NCBI GenBank assembly: GCA_025351005.1
Contig: JANXWS010000066.1
Location: 1-64,000 of the forward strand
Direction: 5' to 3'
Origin: Pseudomonadota bacterium
Lineage (GTDB): Bacteria > Pseudomonadota > Gammaproteobacteria > Steroidobacterales > Steroidobacteraceae
DNA length: 64,000 bases
The notes below the pieces were generated by a model, which saw nothing but the letters and a program-made list of their open reading frames with translations, was not told the DNA's origin and made no database searches. Made by a program: the position numbers and the translations under genes. Positions 51,104-59,625 of the stretch are shown here, piece by piece. Positions within the stretch are counted from its first letter, which is position 1, and the number at the start of each line of letters is the position of its first letter.

Positions 51104-53329
51104 GTGCGGCTGGCGCCCCGACGCCCGACACTGCGCGCGCTCGCCTGCGTGGCGATCGCGCTTTCGACGGCAGCCGCCGCCGTGCGCGCCGCGCCGACCG
51201 ACGCCGCGCAGACGGACGCCGCGCCGCCCCGCGCCAAGGTGTGCCTCGTGCTCTCGGGCGGCGGCGCCCGCGGCATTGCCCACATCGGCGTGCTCAAGGT
51301 TCTCGAGGAACTGCGCGTGCCGATCGACTGCGTCGTCGGCACGAGCGCCGGCGCCATCATCGGCGGCGCCTATGCCTCGGGCGCCTCGCCCGCCGAGATC
51401 GAGGCGGCGATGCGTGGCGCCGACTGGCAGCAGCTCCTGTCGGACCAGCCGGCGCGCGGCCAGCGATCGCTGTACGCCAAGGAACTCGACCGTGACCACT
51501 TCGGCAGCGCCGAGCTCGGGCTGCGCGGCACCGAGCTCGTGCTGCCGCGCGGCGTCGTCGCCGGCCAGCACCTGCAGTTCTTCCTGCAGGCGCTCGTCTC
51601 GCCGGCCCGCCGCGGGCCGTTCGACGACCTGCCGATTCCCTACCGGGCGCTGGCGACGGACTTCGAGAACGGCCAGCTCGTAGCGCTCGATCACGGCGAC
51701 CTGGCGGCCGCGATCCGCGCCAGCATGTCGGTTCCGGGCGCGTTCGCGCCGGTCGAGATCGACGACCGGCTGCTGGTCGACGGCGGCCTGGTACGAAACG
51801 TCGGCATCGACGTCGCCCGCGAGCTCGGCGCCAGCCGAGTGATCGTCGTCAACGTCGGCTCGCCGTTCCTGCGCCGCGAGGGCATCACCTCGCTGCTGAA
51901 CGCCGCCGAGCAGATGCTGAACATCCTCACCGCGCAGAACGTCGATGCCTCGCTCGCGACCCTCCGCCACGGCGACGTCCTGATCGCGCCCGATCTCGGT
52001 GCGTTCGAGGCCACCGACTTCGCGCACGGCGTCGAGCAGATACCGGCGGGCGAGCAGGCCGCACGCCGCGCTGCAGGCGAGCTCGCCGGGTTCGCCGTGG
52101 CCGAGCCCGAGTACAGCGCCTGGCGCGAGCGTCAGCGGCGCGTGCGCGTCGCGCCGCGCTACGACCAATTCGTGGTCGACACCACGACGCTGAAGCGCGT
52201 GCCGCCGGCCGCGGTCGCCGAGCTGCTCGGCCCCGACCCGGACCCGCGCCGGGCTGACCGCGCGATCGCGGCGCTGCTCGCGACCGACGACTTCCAGACG
52301 GTCATGGGGGACCTCGACAGCGCGCCGGGCAGCACGACGCTGACGCTTGCACCGCGCGAGAAGTCCTGGGGTCCCGACTACCTGCACGCGGGCGCGGAGC
52401 TGAGCTCGGATTTCGCCGGCGACAGCGACTTCCTGCTGGCAGTCGACCAGCGCATGACCTGGCTCGACGGCCGCGGGCTCGAGCTGCGCAACCGGGCGAG
52501 CGTCGGGCGTACCAACGCGCTCGGCTCGGAGCTGCGCGTGCCGCTCTCGATCGATCGCCGCACCGTGCTGGCGCCGGGTCTCGAGGTCGACGACCGTCTG
52601 CGCAGCGTTTACGTCGACGGCGAGGCGATTGCAAGCTACCGGCTGCGACGGAGCCGGGCCTCGCTCGATCTGGTCGAGGCACTCGGCGACGCGGCCGAGC
52701 TGCGGGCCGGCGTCGAGTACGGCCGCTCGAGCGCCGCGCGCATGGTCGGTACGCCGCTGCTGCCCGACTTCCACCAGCTGGCCGCGGCCTGGCGCGCCGC
52801 GCTCGTGCTCGACCGCCTCGACAGCCTCGACTTCCCGCGCCGCGGATTCCTGCTGACGGCCGATGCCCGCTTCGCACGTCGCATGCTCGGCGGCGAGCAG
52901 GCCTACGATCGGCTGTCGCTCGGGGCCGAGCAGGCCTTCGGCAGCCAGCGCTGGAGCCTGCTGGTTGCCGCTCGCTACGACACGGCGCTCGGCGGCGGCC
53001 TGCCGCTGGACGAGGCGTTCACGCTCGGCGGCTTCCAGAACCTGTCGGGCTACCGGCGCGACCAGGTGCTGAGCGACCGGGTGACGTCGCTGCGGGCGGT
53101 CTACCGGCAGCGCTTCGCCCGCTCCTCGGCATTGCTGCCCGCGCTCTACGGCGGGTTGTCGCTCGAGGGCGCCGACGTCGCGCGCCTGTTCGACGTGCGC
53201 ATCCCGAGCCGGATCTACGGCGGCTCCGTGTTCATCGCGGCCGACTCGCCCTTCGGTCCGGTGTACCTCGGCACGGGACTCGCCTCCGGCGGTTTCATAT
53301 CGATGTACCTGTACCTGGGGCGGCCGTGA
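51104..53329 (+). CDS. Patatin phospholipase with C-terminal outer-membrane barrel (type Vd autotransporter architecture)
   Basis: 741 aa. Signal peptide in residues 1-30 (ALACVAIALSTAAAAVRA). Patatin domain about 44-340: oxyanion loop SGGGARG (51-57), nucleophile S81 in GTSAG, catalytic D225 in LVDGGLVRN. A POTRA-like linker (about 340-410) and a C-terminal beta-rich Omp85-type barrel (TLGGFQNLSGYRRDQVL, ending ISMYLYLGRP) follow. This order matches PlpD-type secretion, in which the barrel exports the phospholipase. GTG start at 51104 with GGAG about 8 nt upstream. Confidence 0.88.
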   Translation: MRLAPRRPTLRALACVAIALSTAAAAVRAAPTDAAQTDAAPPRAKVCLVLSGGGARGIAHIGVLKVLEELRVPIDCVVGTSAGAIIGGAYASGASPAEIEAAMRGADWQQLLSDQPARGQRSLYAKELDRDHFGSAELGLRGTELVLPRGVVAGQHLQFFLQALVSPARRGPFDDLPIPYRALATDFENGQLVALDHGDLAAAIRASMSVPGAFAPVEIDDRLLVDGGLVRNVGIDVARELGASRVIVVNVGSPFLRREGITSLLNAAEQMLNILTAQNVDASLATLRHGDVLIAPDLGAFEATDFAHGVEQIPAGEQAARRAAGELAGFAVAEPEYSAWRERQRRVRVAPRYDQFVVDTTTLKRVPPAAVAELLGPDPDPRRADRAIAALLATDDFQTVMGDLDSAPGSTTLTLAPREKSWGPDYLHAGAELSSDFAGDSDFLLAVDQRMTWLDGRGLELRNRASVGRTNALGSELRVPLSIDRRTVLAPGLEVDDRLRSVYVDGEAIASYRLRRSRASLDLVEALGDAAELRAGVEYGRSSAARMVGTPLLPDFHQLAAAWRAALVLDRLDSLDFPRRGFLLTADARFARRMLGGEQAYDRLSLGAEQAFGSQRWSLLVAARYDTALGGGLPLDEAFTLGGFQNLSGYRRDQVLSDRVTSLRAVYRQRFARSSALLPALYGGLSLEGADVARLFDVRIPSRIYGGSVFIAADSPFGPVYLGTGLASGGFISMYLYLGRP

Positions 53330-53336
53330 AGCGCAG

Positions 53337-54590
53337 ATGAACTGGATCCTCGACCTTCAGGCCGTCGCCGGCATCGGCGCGTTCGTGCTGCTGGCGCTGC
53401 CGTTCAGCTCGCGGATCGGCGCGATCCGCTGGCGGATCGTGCTCGGCGCCGTGGCGCTGCAGTTCGCGATCTGCTTCGTGCTGTTGCGCGTGCCGCCGAT
53501 CACGCGCGCGCTCGGCCTGCTGAACGTCGCGGTCGCGGCGCTGTCGGCGGCGACCCGCCACGGGACCGCGTTCGTCTTCGGCTACGTTGGCGGCGGGCCG
53601 CCGCCGTTCGCGGTGTCGCACGCCGAGGGGCTTGCCGTGTTTGCCTTCCAGGTGGTCCCGATCATTCTGGTGGTGTCGGCACTGTCGGCGGTGCTCTGGT
53701 ATTGGCGCATCCTGCCGGCCGTGATCCAAGCCATCGCCTGGATCTTCCGGCGCACGCTCGGCACGACCGGGCCTGCTGGCTTTGCCGTCACCGCAAACGT
53801 GTTCGTCGGCCAGGTCGAGGCACCGCTGCTGGTCAGGCCCTACCTCGCGCGCATGACGCGGCACGAGCTCCTGCTGCTGATGACGGCCGGCATGGCGATG
53901 ATCGCGGGCTCGATGATGGTCGTGTACGCGGCCATGCTCGCCAGCCACGTCGACAACATGCTGTCGCAGCTGCTGACGAAGTCGCTGATGTCGATCCCGG
54001 CGTCGATCCTGTACGCGCACGTGATGCTGCCGGAGGAGTCGGACTCCGCCGAGCACCCGGCGCCCGGCCGGATCTACAGCAGCACGATGGATGCAGTCAC
54101 CCGCGGCACGAGCGACGGCCTGCGCATCTGGGTGAACGTCATCGCGATACTGATAGTCCTGATCGCCTTGGTCGCGCTCGTCAATCTCGCGGTCGGCGCT
54201 CTGCCACCGGTCGCCGGTGCGCCGCTGTCGCTCGAGCGGCTGGCCGGATGGCTGTTTGCGCCGCTCGCCTGGCTGATGGGGATCCCGTGGTCGGAGGCCA
54301 CCGTCGCCGGCAGCCTGCTCGGCATCAAGACGGTCCTCAACGAGTTCATCGCCTACCTGAAGCTTGCCGAGCTCGGTCCCGCCGCGCTCTCGGACCGCAC
54401 CCGGCTGGTGACCATTTACGCGCTCTGCGGCTTCGCGAACTTCGCCAGCATGGGCATCCAGGTAAGCGGCATCGCGGCCATGGCGCCCGAACGGCGTACT
54501 GACCTCAACGAGCTCGCGCTCCGCTCGCTGCTCGGCGCCACGCTCGCGTCCTGCATGACCGGCGCGATCGCCGGCATCGTGGCATCCTGA
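53337..54590 (+). CDS. Concentrative nucleoside transporter (CNT/NupC family)
   Basis: 417-aa inner-membrane nucleoside symporter with about ten helices. Gate domain [14 protein letters not shown]..., conserved [15 protein letters not shown] and [15 protein letters not shown], both signatures of CNT substrate/Na+ sites, and [16 protein letters not shown] near the end. ATG at 53337, 7 bp after the phospholipase stop. Four bases later comes thymidine kinase, so import and phosphorylation of (deoxy)nucleosides are probably coupled. Confidence 0.93.
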   Translation: MNWILDLQAVAGIGAFVLLALPFSSRIGAIRWRIVLGAVALQFAICFVLLRVPPITRALGLLNVAVAALSAATRHGTAFVFGYVGGGPPPFAVSHAEGLAVFAFQVVPIILVVSALSAVLWYWRILPAVIQAIAWIFRRTLGTTGPAGFAVTANVFVGQVEAPLLVRPYLARMTRHELLLLMTAGMAMIAGSMMVVYAAMLASHVDNMLSQLLTKSLMSIPASILYAHVMLPEESDSAEHPAPGRIYSSTMDAVTRGTSDGLRIWVNVIAILIVLIALVALVNLAVGALPPVAGAPLSLERLAGWLFAPLAWLMGIPWSEATVAGSLLGIKTVLNEFIAYLKLAELGPAALSDRTRLVTIYALCGFANFASMGIQVSGIAAMAPERRTDLNELALRSLLGATLASCMTGAIAGIVAS

Positions 54591-54594
54591 GGCG

Positions 54595-55179
54595 ATGGCG
54601 AAGCTCACCTTCTTCTACTCGACGATGAACGCGGGCAAGTCGACCGCGCTACTGCAGGCGAACCACAACTATTGCGAGCGCGGCATGCGGCCGCTCGTCT
54701 ACACGGCCGAGGTCGACCACCGCGGCGGTGGCCGCGTCCACTCCCGTATCGGCATCAGCAGCAGCGCGCGGCGCTTCGACCCCCGGACCGACTTTCGCGC
54801 CGAGGCACTGGCCGAGCGGGCGTCACTGCGGCTCGACTGCGTGCTGATCGACGAGGCCCAGTTCCTCGGTCGCGACCAGGTGCGCTCGCTGGCCCGGCTC
54901 GCGGACGAGATCGACGTGCCCGTGCTCTGCTACGGGCTGCGCACCGATTTCCGCGGCGAGCTGTTCGCCGGTAGTGCCCAGCTGCTCGGCTGGGCCGACG
55001 ACATCGTCGAGATCAAGACGATCTGCCACTGCGGCCGCAAGGCGACGATGGTGGTGCGGGTGGATTCGGCCGGACGCGTCGAGCAGCAGGGCGCGCAGAT
55101 CGAGATCGGCGGTAACGAGCGCTACGTGCCGCTGTGCCGCCGGCATTTCTTCGCGGCCGTCGACGCCGGGCGGCTCTGA
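54595..55179 (+). CDS. tdk: Thymidine kinase
   Basis: Type II thymidine kinase, 194 aa, phosphorylating thymidine for salvage. P-loop STMNAGKS at 9-16, catalytic base E87 in [10 protein letters not shown], the lasso region, and zinc-binding cysteines in TICHCGRKA and [10 protein letters not shown] at 54595 with GAGG just upstream; 4 bp from the CNT gene. Confidence 0.95.
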   Translation: MAKLTFFYSTMNAGKSTALLQANHNYCERGMRPLVYTAEVDHRGGGRVHSRIGISSSARRFDPRTDFRAEALAERASLRLDCVLIDEAQFLGRDQVRSLARLADEIDVPVLCYGLRTDFRGELFAGSAQLLGWADDIVEIKTICHCGRKATMVVRVDSAGRVEQQGAQIEIGGNERYVPLCRRHFFAAVDAGRL

Positions 55180-55196
55180 GCGCCGGCCGTGCGCCG

Positions 55197-56039
55197 ATGA
55201 CCCCGGGCCGTCGCCGTTTCGCGATACTGCTGCTGGCCGTGCTGCTGGTGATACACCTGTGCGCCTTCGGCCTCTACTGGGCCCGCGACCGGCAGTCGCG
55301 CCTGCTCGGCCTGTATCTCGACGCGCGCGACCAGTGGCGCGAAGGGCACCTCGACACCGCGGCCGCCGAGTTCACGACGTTCCTGGCGGAGCGGCCGGGC
55401 GCGGCGTGGCCGGTGGTGCTGTTTCGAAATTTCCCGAGCGCCGCGAGCGGCTGGTTCGTGCTCGGTCGTGTCGAGGCCGAGCGTGGACGAGTCGACGCGG
55501 CGCTCGCGGCGCTGTTCCGCGCGATGCAGCTCGAGCCCGGCCGCGGACGCCGCGAATATCGCGACCTGCTGCTCGCGAGCGGGCGCCCTGCCGCACTCGC
55601 GGCGTTCGCGCGGCTCGAACTCGCTCGCGACCCGTCGTCGGTGCCTGCCGCCCGGGACCTCGGCGCGGCACGGCTCGCCCTCGGCCAGCCGGCGGAAGCC
55701 GCTCAGGCCTACGAGCAGGCGCTCGCGGGGCTGCCGGCGCTGCTCGCGCGCATCGATCCGGCCGCGCCCGGCGGTCTGTCGAGCGAGGAGGCGGACCTCC
55801 GCAACCTGTTGTCGGTCGCAGTGCGTCGCGCCGGCGACCGCACGCGGGCCGACGCGTTGTGCGCCGAGATCGGCCGCCGCCAGGCGAGCGCAGCGCGGCT
55901 CGACCGGCTGTGCCTGGCGTACGGGCGTGCCGACGCGGGCGACGCCGCGGGCAGCCGCGCGGCGCTCGCCGGCTATCTGCCGCCGGCACCCGAGCACGAG
56001 GCGCTGGTGCGGGAACTGCTCGAGCGGCTCGGCGGCTGA
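55197..56039 (+). CDS. Membrane-anchored TPR-like protein of unknown function
   Basis: 280 aa. One N-terminal helix (RFAILLLAVLLVIHLCAFGL) followed by an alanine/arginine-rich soluble domain with TPR-like pattern: LFRAMQLEPGRGRREYRDLL, AARLALGQPAEAAQAYEQAL. No catalytic motif. Likely periplasmic repeat scaffold anchored in the inner membrane. ATG at 55197 (MTPGRRRFA), 17 bp after tdk. Codon use resembles neighbours. Not recognised beyond this. Confidence 0.7.
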   Translation: MTPGRRRFAILLLAVLLVIHLCAFGLYWARDRQSRLLGLYLDARDQWREGHLDTAAAEFTTFLAERPGAAWPVVLFRNFPSAASGWFVLGRVEAERGRVDAALAALFRAMQLEPGRGRREYRDLLLASGRPAALAAFARLELARDPSSVPAARDLGAARLALGQPAEAAQAYEQALAGLPALLARIDPAAPGGLSSEEADLRNLLSVAVRRAGDRTRADALCAEIGRRQASAARLDRLCLAYGRADAGDAAGSRAALAGYLPPAPEHEALVRELLERLGG

Positions 56040-56050
56040 GCGCGCCTCGG

Positions 56051-57004
56051 TCAGTGGCGCGCGCCGCTCACCAGCGTCGCGATGCGAGTTGCCGTCTCGA
56101 GCGCGGCGAGCCCCTCGCTGCCACCGACCACCGGCGGCTGGCCGCCGCGGATCGACGCGGCGAACGCCGCGATTTCGGCCCGCAGCGCATCGCCTTGCTC
56201 GTAGGAGCGTTCGTCGATCGCGACCTGCGGCAGGTCGCCGGCGGAGGGCGTCGCGCCCTTGCGGATCACGGTCAGGACCTTCTGCTGCAAGTCGAGCGAC
56301 AGGTAGGCCTCGTCCTCGAACAGCCGCAGCTTGCGCTCGACCTTGAGGCTGACGCGGCTGGCGGTGACGTTGGCGACACAGCCGGAGGCGAACCGGAGCC
56401 GCGCATTGGCGATGTCCAGCTCGTCCGAGAACACCGAAGCGCCGATCGCGTCAACGTCCACCAGCGGCGAGCGGACGATGCTCTGGATCAGGTCGATGTC
56501 ATGGATCATCAGGTCGAGCACGACGCTGACGTCGGTGCCGCGGCTGCGAAACGGCGCGAGCCGGGCGGAGTCGATGAAACGCGGCGAGGTGACCAGCCCC
56601 TCGAGCGCGAGGACCGCCGAGTTGAAGCGCTCGAGGTGACCGACCTGCAGCACACGGCCGCGTGCCGCGGCGCTGCGGATCAGGTCGCGCGCCTCCGCGA
56701 CGGTGGTCGTGATCGGCTTCTCGACCAGTACGTGGATGCCCTCCTCGAGGCAGCCGAGCGCGATGGAATGGTGCAGCGGAGTCGGGGTGGCGATCGAGAC
56801 CGCGTCGACCCGCCCGATCAGCTCGCGCCAGTCGGCCACCGCCTCGACGCCGAGTTCGGCGGCGACCGCGTGCCGCGCGTCGCCGGGGTCGGCGACCGCG
56901 ACCAGCCGGCACTGCGGCAGGGTGGCCCATTTCTGGGCGTGGAAGCGCCCGAGGTAACCGACCCCGATGACCGCCGCCCGCAATTCGCCGCCTTCGCTGG
57001 TCAT
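56051..57004 (-). CDS. Gfo/Idh/MocA-family NAD(P)-dependent oxidoreductase
   Basis: 317 aa. N-terminal Rossmann fold AAVIGVGYLGRFHAQKWA (residues 10-27), the EKPIT motif with catalytic-type lysine K96, and GHLERFNSAV followed by a conserved MIHDIDLIQSIV segment of the C-terminal substrate domain. Substrates in this family are mainly sugars or sugar nucleotides. No sugar-pathway genes adjoin, so the role stays open. ATG at 57004. Convergent with the TPR-like gene. Confidence 0.88.
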   Translation of the reverse strand: MTSEGGELRAAVIGVGYLGRFHAQKWATLPQCRLVAVADPGDARHAVAAELGVEAVADWRELIGRVDAVSIATPTPLHHSIALGCLEEGIHVLVEKPITTTVAEARDLIRSAAARGRVLQVGHLERFNSAVLALEGLVTSPRFIDSARLAPFRSRGTDVSVVLDLMIHDIDLIQSIVRSPLVDVDAIGASVFSDELDIANARLRFASGCVANVTASRVSLKVERKLRLFEDEAYLSLDLQQKVLTVIRKGATPSAGDLPQVAIDERSYEQGDALRAEIAAFAASIRGGQPPVVGGSEGLAALETATRIATLVSGARH

Positions 57005-57122
57005 GCTCGTCTCCGTCTCGGATCACCTGCCCATACACGCCGGCGCGGTGACCGGCCCTGGCGGTTGTCGCGGCGCCGGCGGCCCGCCATTATAGGCAGC
57101 CACTGCCAAGGCCCCGCCGCGA

Positions 57123-57428
57123 ATGACAGTCCCCGAGCACGGCGATCGCGAGCCATTCGACCCGGCCCGACGCGCGTTGATCCGGCGCGAGCTGCGGCTG
57201 TTCGCCGTGGCCGCCGCCTTCGGCATCGTGCTGCTGCCGTTCCTCGTCTACTTCGCCGGCGCCGCGACGCTCGGGCCCTACGAGGGCGGACTGCCGGCCT
57301 TCCTCGGCAAGCTGTACGGCGACTTCATCCGGCTCTCGCCCGGCGCGTTGCTGCTCTTGCTTGGACCCTACGCGGCGCTGCTGGGAATCCGCCTCTTGAC
57401 CCGGCCGCTGCGCCGGGCGCGCGGCTGA
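57123..57428 (+). CDS. Small two-helix membrane protein, unknown
   Basis: 101 aa. Charged N-terminus (REPFDPARRALIRRELRLF), helix about 27-49 (VAAAFGIVLLPFLVYFAGAA), short loop, helix about 70-92 (GALLLLLGPYAALLGIRLL), basic C-terminus. No motif recognised. ATG at 57123, 118 bp from the divergent oxidoreductase. The following gap to 57530 holds nothing recognisable. Confidence 0.6.
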   Translation: MTVPEHGDREPFDPARRALIRRELRLFAVAAAFGIVLLPFLVYFAGAATLGPYEGGLPAFLGKLYGDFIRLSPGALLLLLGPYAALLGIRLLTRPLRRARG

Positions 57429-57530
57429 CGCGCCGCGGTGGCGGCCTCACCGCGACCTCGCCGGCCGCCGGCCCCGATATGACATAACACAGTCACGCCC
57501 TGCGGCCGACCGGCGGACGCGCCGCAGTAG

Positions 57531-59192
57531 TCACGGGGACGCAGCCTTCAGGCTCTGCTCGCGGATCGCGCGGAACTCGTTGCCCGGATACCACGCCGGC
57601 CAGCGACGCTCGTTCGCGACCTTGTTGCCGACCGCATACAGCAGCTTGATGTCCTCGAGCGCGCCGCTGACGTCCCAGGCGGGGTCGTAGCTGTCGGTCG
57701 GCTTGTGGTAGCGGTGGGCGGTGAAGTCCTCGACCTGCGCGGCGCCCCAGCCGGCCGGATGGGTGCGCGAGTCGGTGCCGCTCGCGGTGTAGAGCGCCGG
57801 TACGCCCCGCTTTGCCAGGTTGAAGTGGTCGGAACGGTAGTAATAGCCCTTTTCGGGCTCGTGGTCCGGGGTGATGACCCGCTGCTGGCCGGCCGCGGCC
57901 TCCTTCAGGTCGTCCTCGAGGTCCGACGCGCCGAAGCCGACGACCTCGATGTCGCGTGTCCGGCCGAACGGTTTCATCTCGTCGATGTTGATCGTCGCCA
58001 CGGTGCGGGAGAGCGGCACAAGCGGGTGCGCCGCGTAGAATGCCGAGCCGACCAGCCCCTGCTCCTCGCCGGTCGGCGCGATGAACAGCACCGAGCGTTC
58101 CGGGGCCTTGCCGGCATGCACGAAAGCGTTCGCGATCTGCATGATCCCGGCGACGCCAGAGGCGTTGTCGACCGCGCCGTGGTAAATCAGATCCGGCTCG
58201 CCTGCGGCGCCCGGCTGGCGCCCGAAATGGTCCCAGTGGGCCGTGTAGATGATGAACTCGTCCGGGTGCGTCCGCCCCTTGACCATGCCGACAACGTTCG
58301 CGGAAACGGTACGGTGGATGGTGTTCCGCACGGTCAGGTCCGCCGCGGCGTCGAGCGACACGGGCCGAAACCCGGGTGTCGTCGCGGCGTGCTCGAGCGC
58401 CGCGAAATCCTTGCCGGCCAGCGCGCAGATCCGCTCCGCGGCGGACAATGACACCCAGCCCTCAACGGCAATCCGGCCGAGGTGATGGTCGGCGGCGTCT
58501 TCCTCGAGCTGCGCGCCGTTGTTGCTGTTGCGCACGACCTCCCAGCCGTAGGCCGCCGGCCCGGCCTGGTGGACGATCAGGGCACCGGCAGCCCCTTGCC
58601 GCATCGCCTCCTCGAATTTGTAGGTCCACCGTCCGTAGTAGGTCATCTTGCGGCCGCGAAAGAGCGCAGGGTCGCGGTAACCCGGGTCGTTGACCAGCAC
58701 CACGGCGGTCTTGCCGCGCATGTCGACGCCGGCGTAGTCATTCCAGCCGAACTCGGGGGCGACGATGCCGTGACCGACGAAGACCAGCGGGCTCGCCGTG
58801 AGGCGCGATTCCGGCACCACGCGCTTGGTCCAGACCATCATGTCGTCCGCGTAGGCGAAGGCCGCGTCGCCACGCCCCGAGTGCACCGTCAGCACCGCGC
58901 CCGGATCGGCCGTAATCTCCACGAGCGGGACCTGCTGGCGGTAGCCCGCGGCGCCGACCGGCTGCAGACCGAGCGCGCGAAACTCGCGCTCGAGGTAATC
59001 GAGCGTCTTGCGCTCGCCGGCCTGGCCGGGCTTGCGGCCTGCAAACTCGTCGGAGGCGAGCAGTTCGACCGCGCGGCGGAAGGCCGCTTCGCTCACCACT
59101 GCGGACCCGTCCGGTGGCGCGGCCGGGGCGGCGGCCGCGACCAGCAGCAGGAGGCCGACCAGCCGGTAGATCGGCGGAATAGCGTGCGCCAT
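57531..59192 (-). CDS. Exported M28-family zinc aminopeptidase
   Basis: 553 aa with signal peptide (LVGLLLLVAAAAPAAPP). PA-like inserted domain about residues 110-260, then the M28 catalytic core: H in YTAHWDHFG, bridging D in GAVDNASGVAG, catalytic E-E in PTGEEQGLVGS, D in NIDEMKPFG, and a terminal His in YRSDHFNLAK. These five positions are the two-zinc ligands and catalytic base of the family. ATG at 59192; the open frame upstream is the small membrane gene out of frame. Peptide scavenging in the periplasm is likely. Confidence 0.9.
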   Translation of the reverse strand: MAHAIPPIYRLVGLLLLVAAAAPAAPPDGSAVVSEAAFRRAVELLASDEFAGRKPGQAGERKTLDYLEREFRALGLQPVGAAGYRQQVPLVEITADPGAVLTVHSGRGDAAFAYADDMMVWTKRVVPESRLTASPLVFVGHGIVAPEFGWNDYAGVDMRGKTAVVLVNDPGYRDPALFRGRKMTYYGRWTYKFEEAMRQGAAGALIVHQAGPAAYGWEVVRNSNNGAQLEEDAADHHLGRIAVEGWVSLSAAERICALAGKDFAALEHAATTPGFRPVSLDAAADLTVRNTIHRTVSANVVGMVKGRTHPDEFIIYTAHWDHFGRQPGAAGEPDLIYHGAVDNASGVAGIMQIANAFVHAGKAPERSVLFIAPTGEEQGLVGSAFYAAHPLVPLSRTVATINIDEMKPFGRTRDIEVVGFGASDLEDDLKEAAAGQQRVITPDHEPEKGYYYRSDHFNLAKRGVPALYTASGTDSRTHPAGWGAAQVEDFTAHRYHKPTDSYDPAWDVSGALEDIKLLYAVGNKVANERRWPAWYPGNEFRAIREQSLKAASP

Positions 59193-59209
59193 CGGGAACT
59201 CCCGGAACG

Positions 59210-59497
59210 TCAACGGGGCCAATAGTAGAAGCCGAGCGCGGCGACCGCGAGCCAGGTACCGCCCTGGGCGACCCATAGCCAGCGCGCCTGGCGGAGCGTG
59301 CCCATGAACGCGTAGCCGGACACGAACGAGAGCCCGAGGAACAGCAGAAAGCTCCGCAGCAGGTGGCCATACTCGCGCCCGAGCGTGGGGTAGTCGCCGG
59401 ACACCGACAGGAAGACCACGATCACCATGGCGAGACCGATTGCAATGGTCACCGCCGACCCCAGTATGATCCCCGTCAGCACGGCCAATGGCGACAT
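59210..59497 (-). CDS. Small three-helix membrane protein, unknown
   Basis: 95 aa from ATG at 59497, which has a run of seven G about 6 nt upstream; a GTG six codons earlier is possible. Helices about residues 5-31, 46-63 and 75-90 (LTGIILGSAVTIAIGLAMVI; LRSFLLFLGLSFVSGYAF; WVAQGGTWLAVAALGFYYW). No family recognised. 17 bp upstream of the M28 peptidase on the same strand, so probably co-transcribed. Confidence 0.6.
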   Translation of the reverse strand: MSPLAVLTGIILGSAVTIAIGLAMVIVVFLSVSGDYPTLGREYGHLLRSFLLFLGLSFVSGYAFMGTLRQARWLWVAQGGTWLAVAALGFYYWPR

Positions 59498-59625
59498 CGC
59501 CAGCCCCCCCGTCACCGCACTTGATCCCGGCGCCCGCGGTCACTAGGCTCAATGCCATGAAACACTTCCGATTCGCGACGCAGGCCGCGCCGCCGACCCG
59601 CCTCCGGCGGCTAGTCTAACCCCCC

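Noticed and set aside
59557-59619. 20-residue frame (MKHFRFATQ...) just before prc
   Set aside because: No ribosome-binding site or similarity; probably chance in the leader region.
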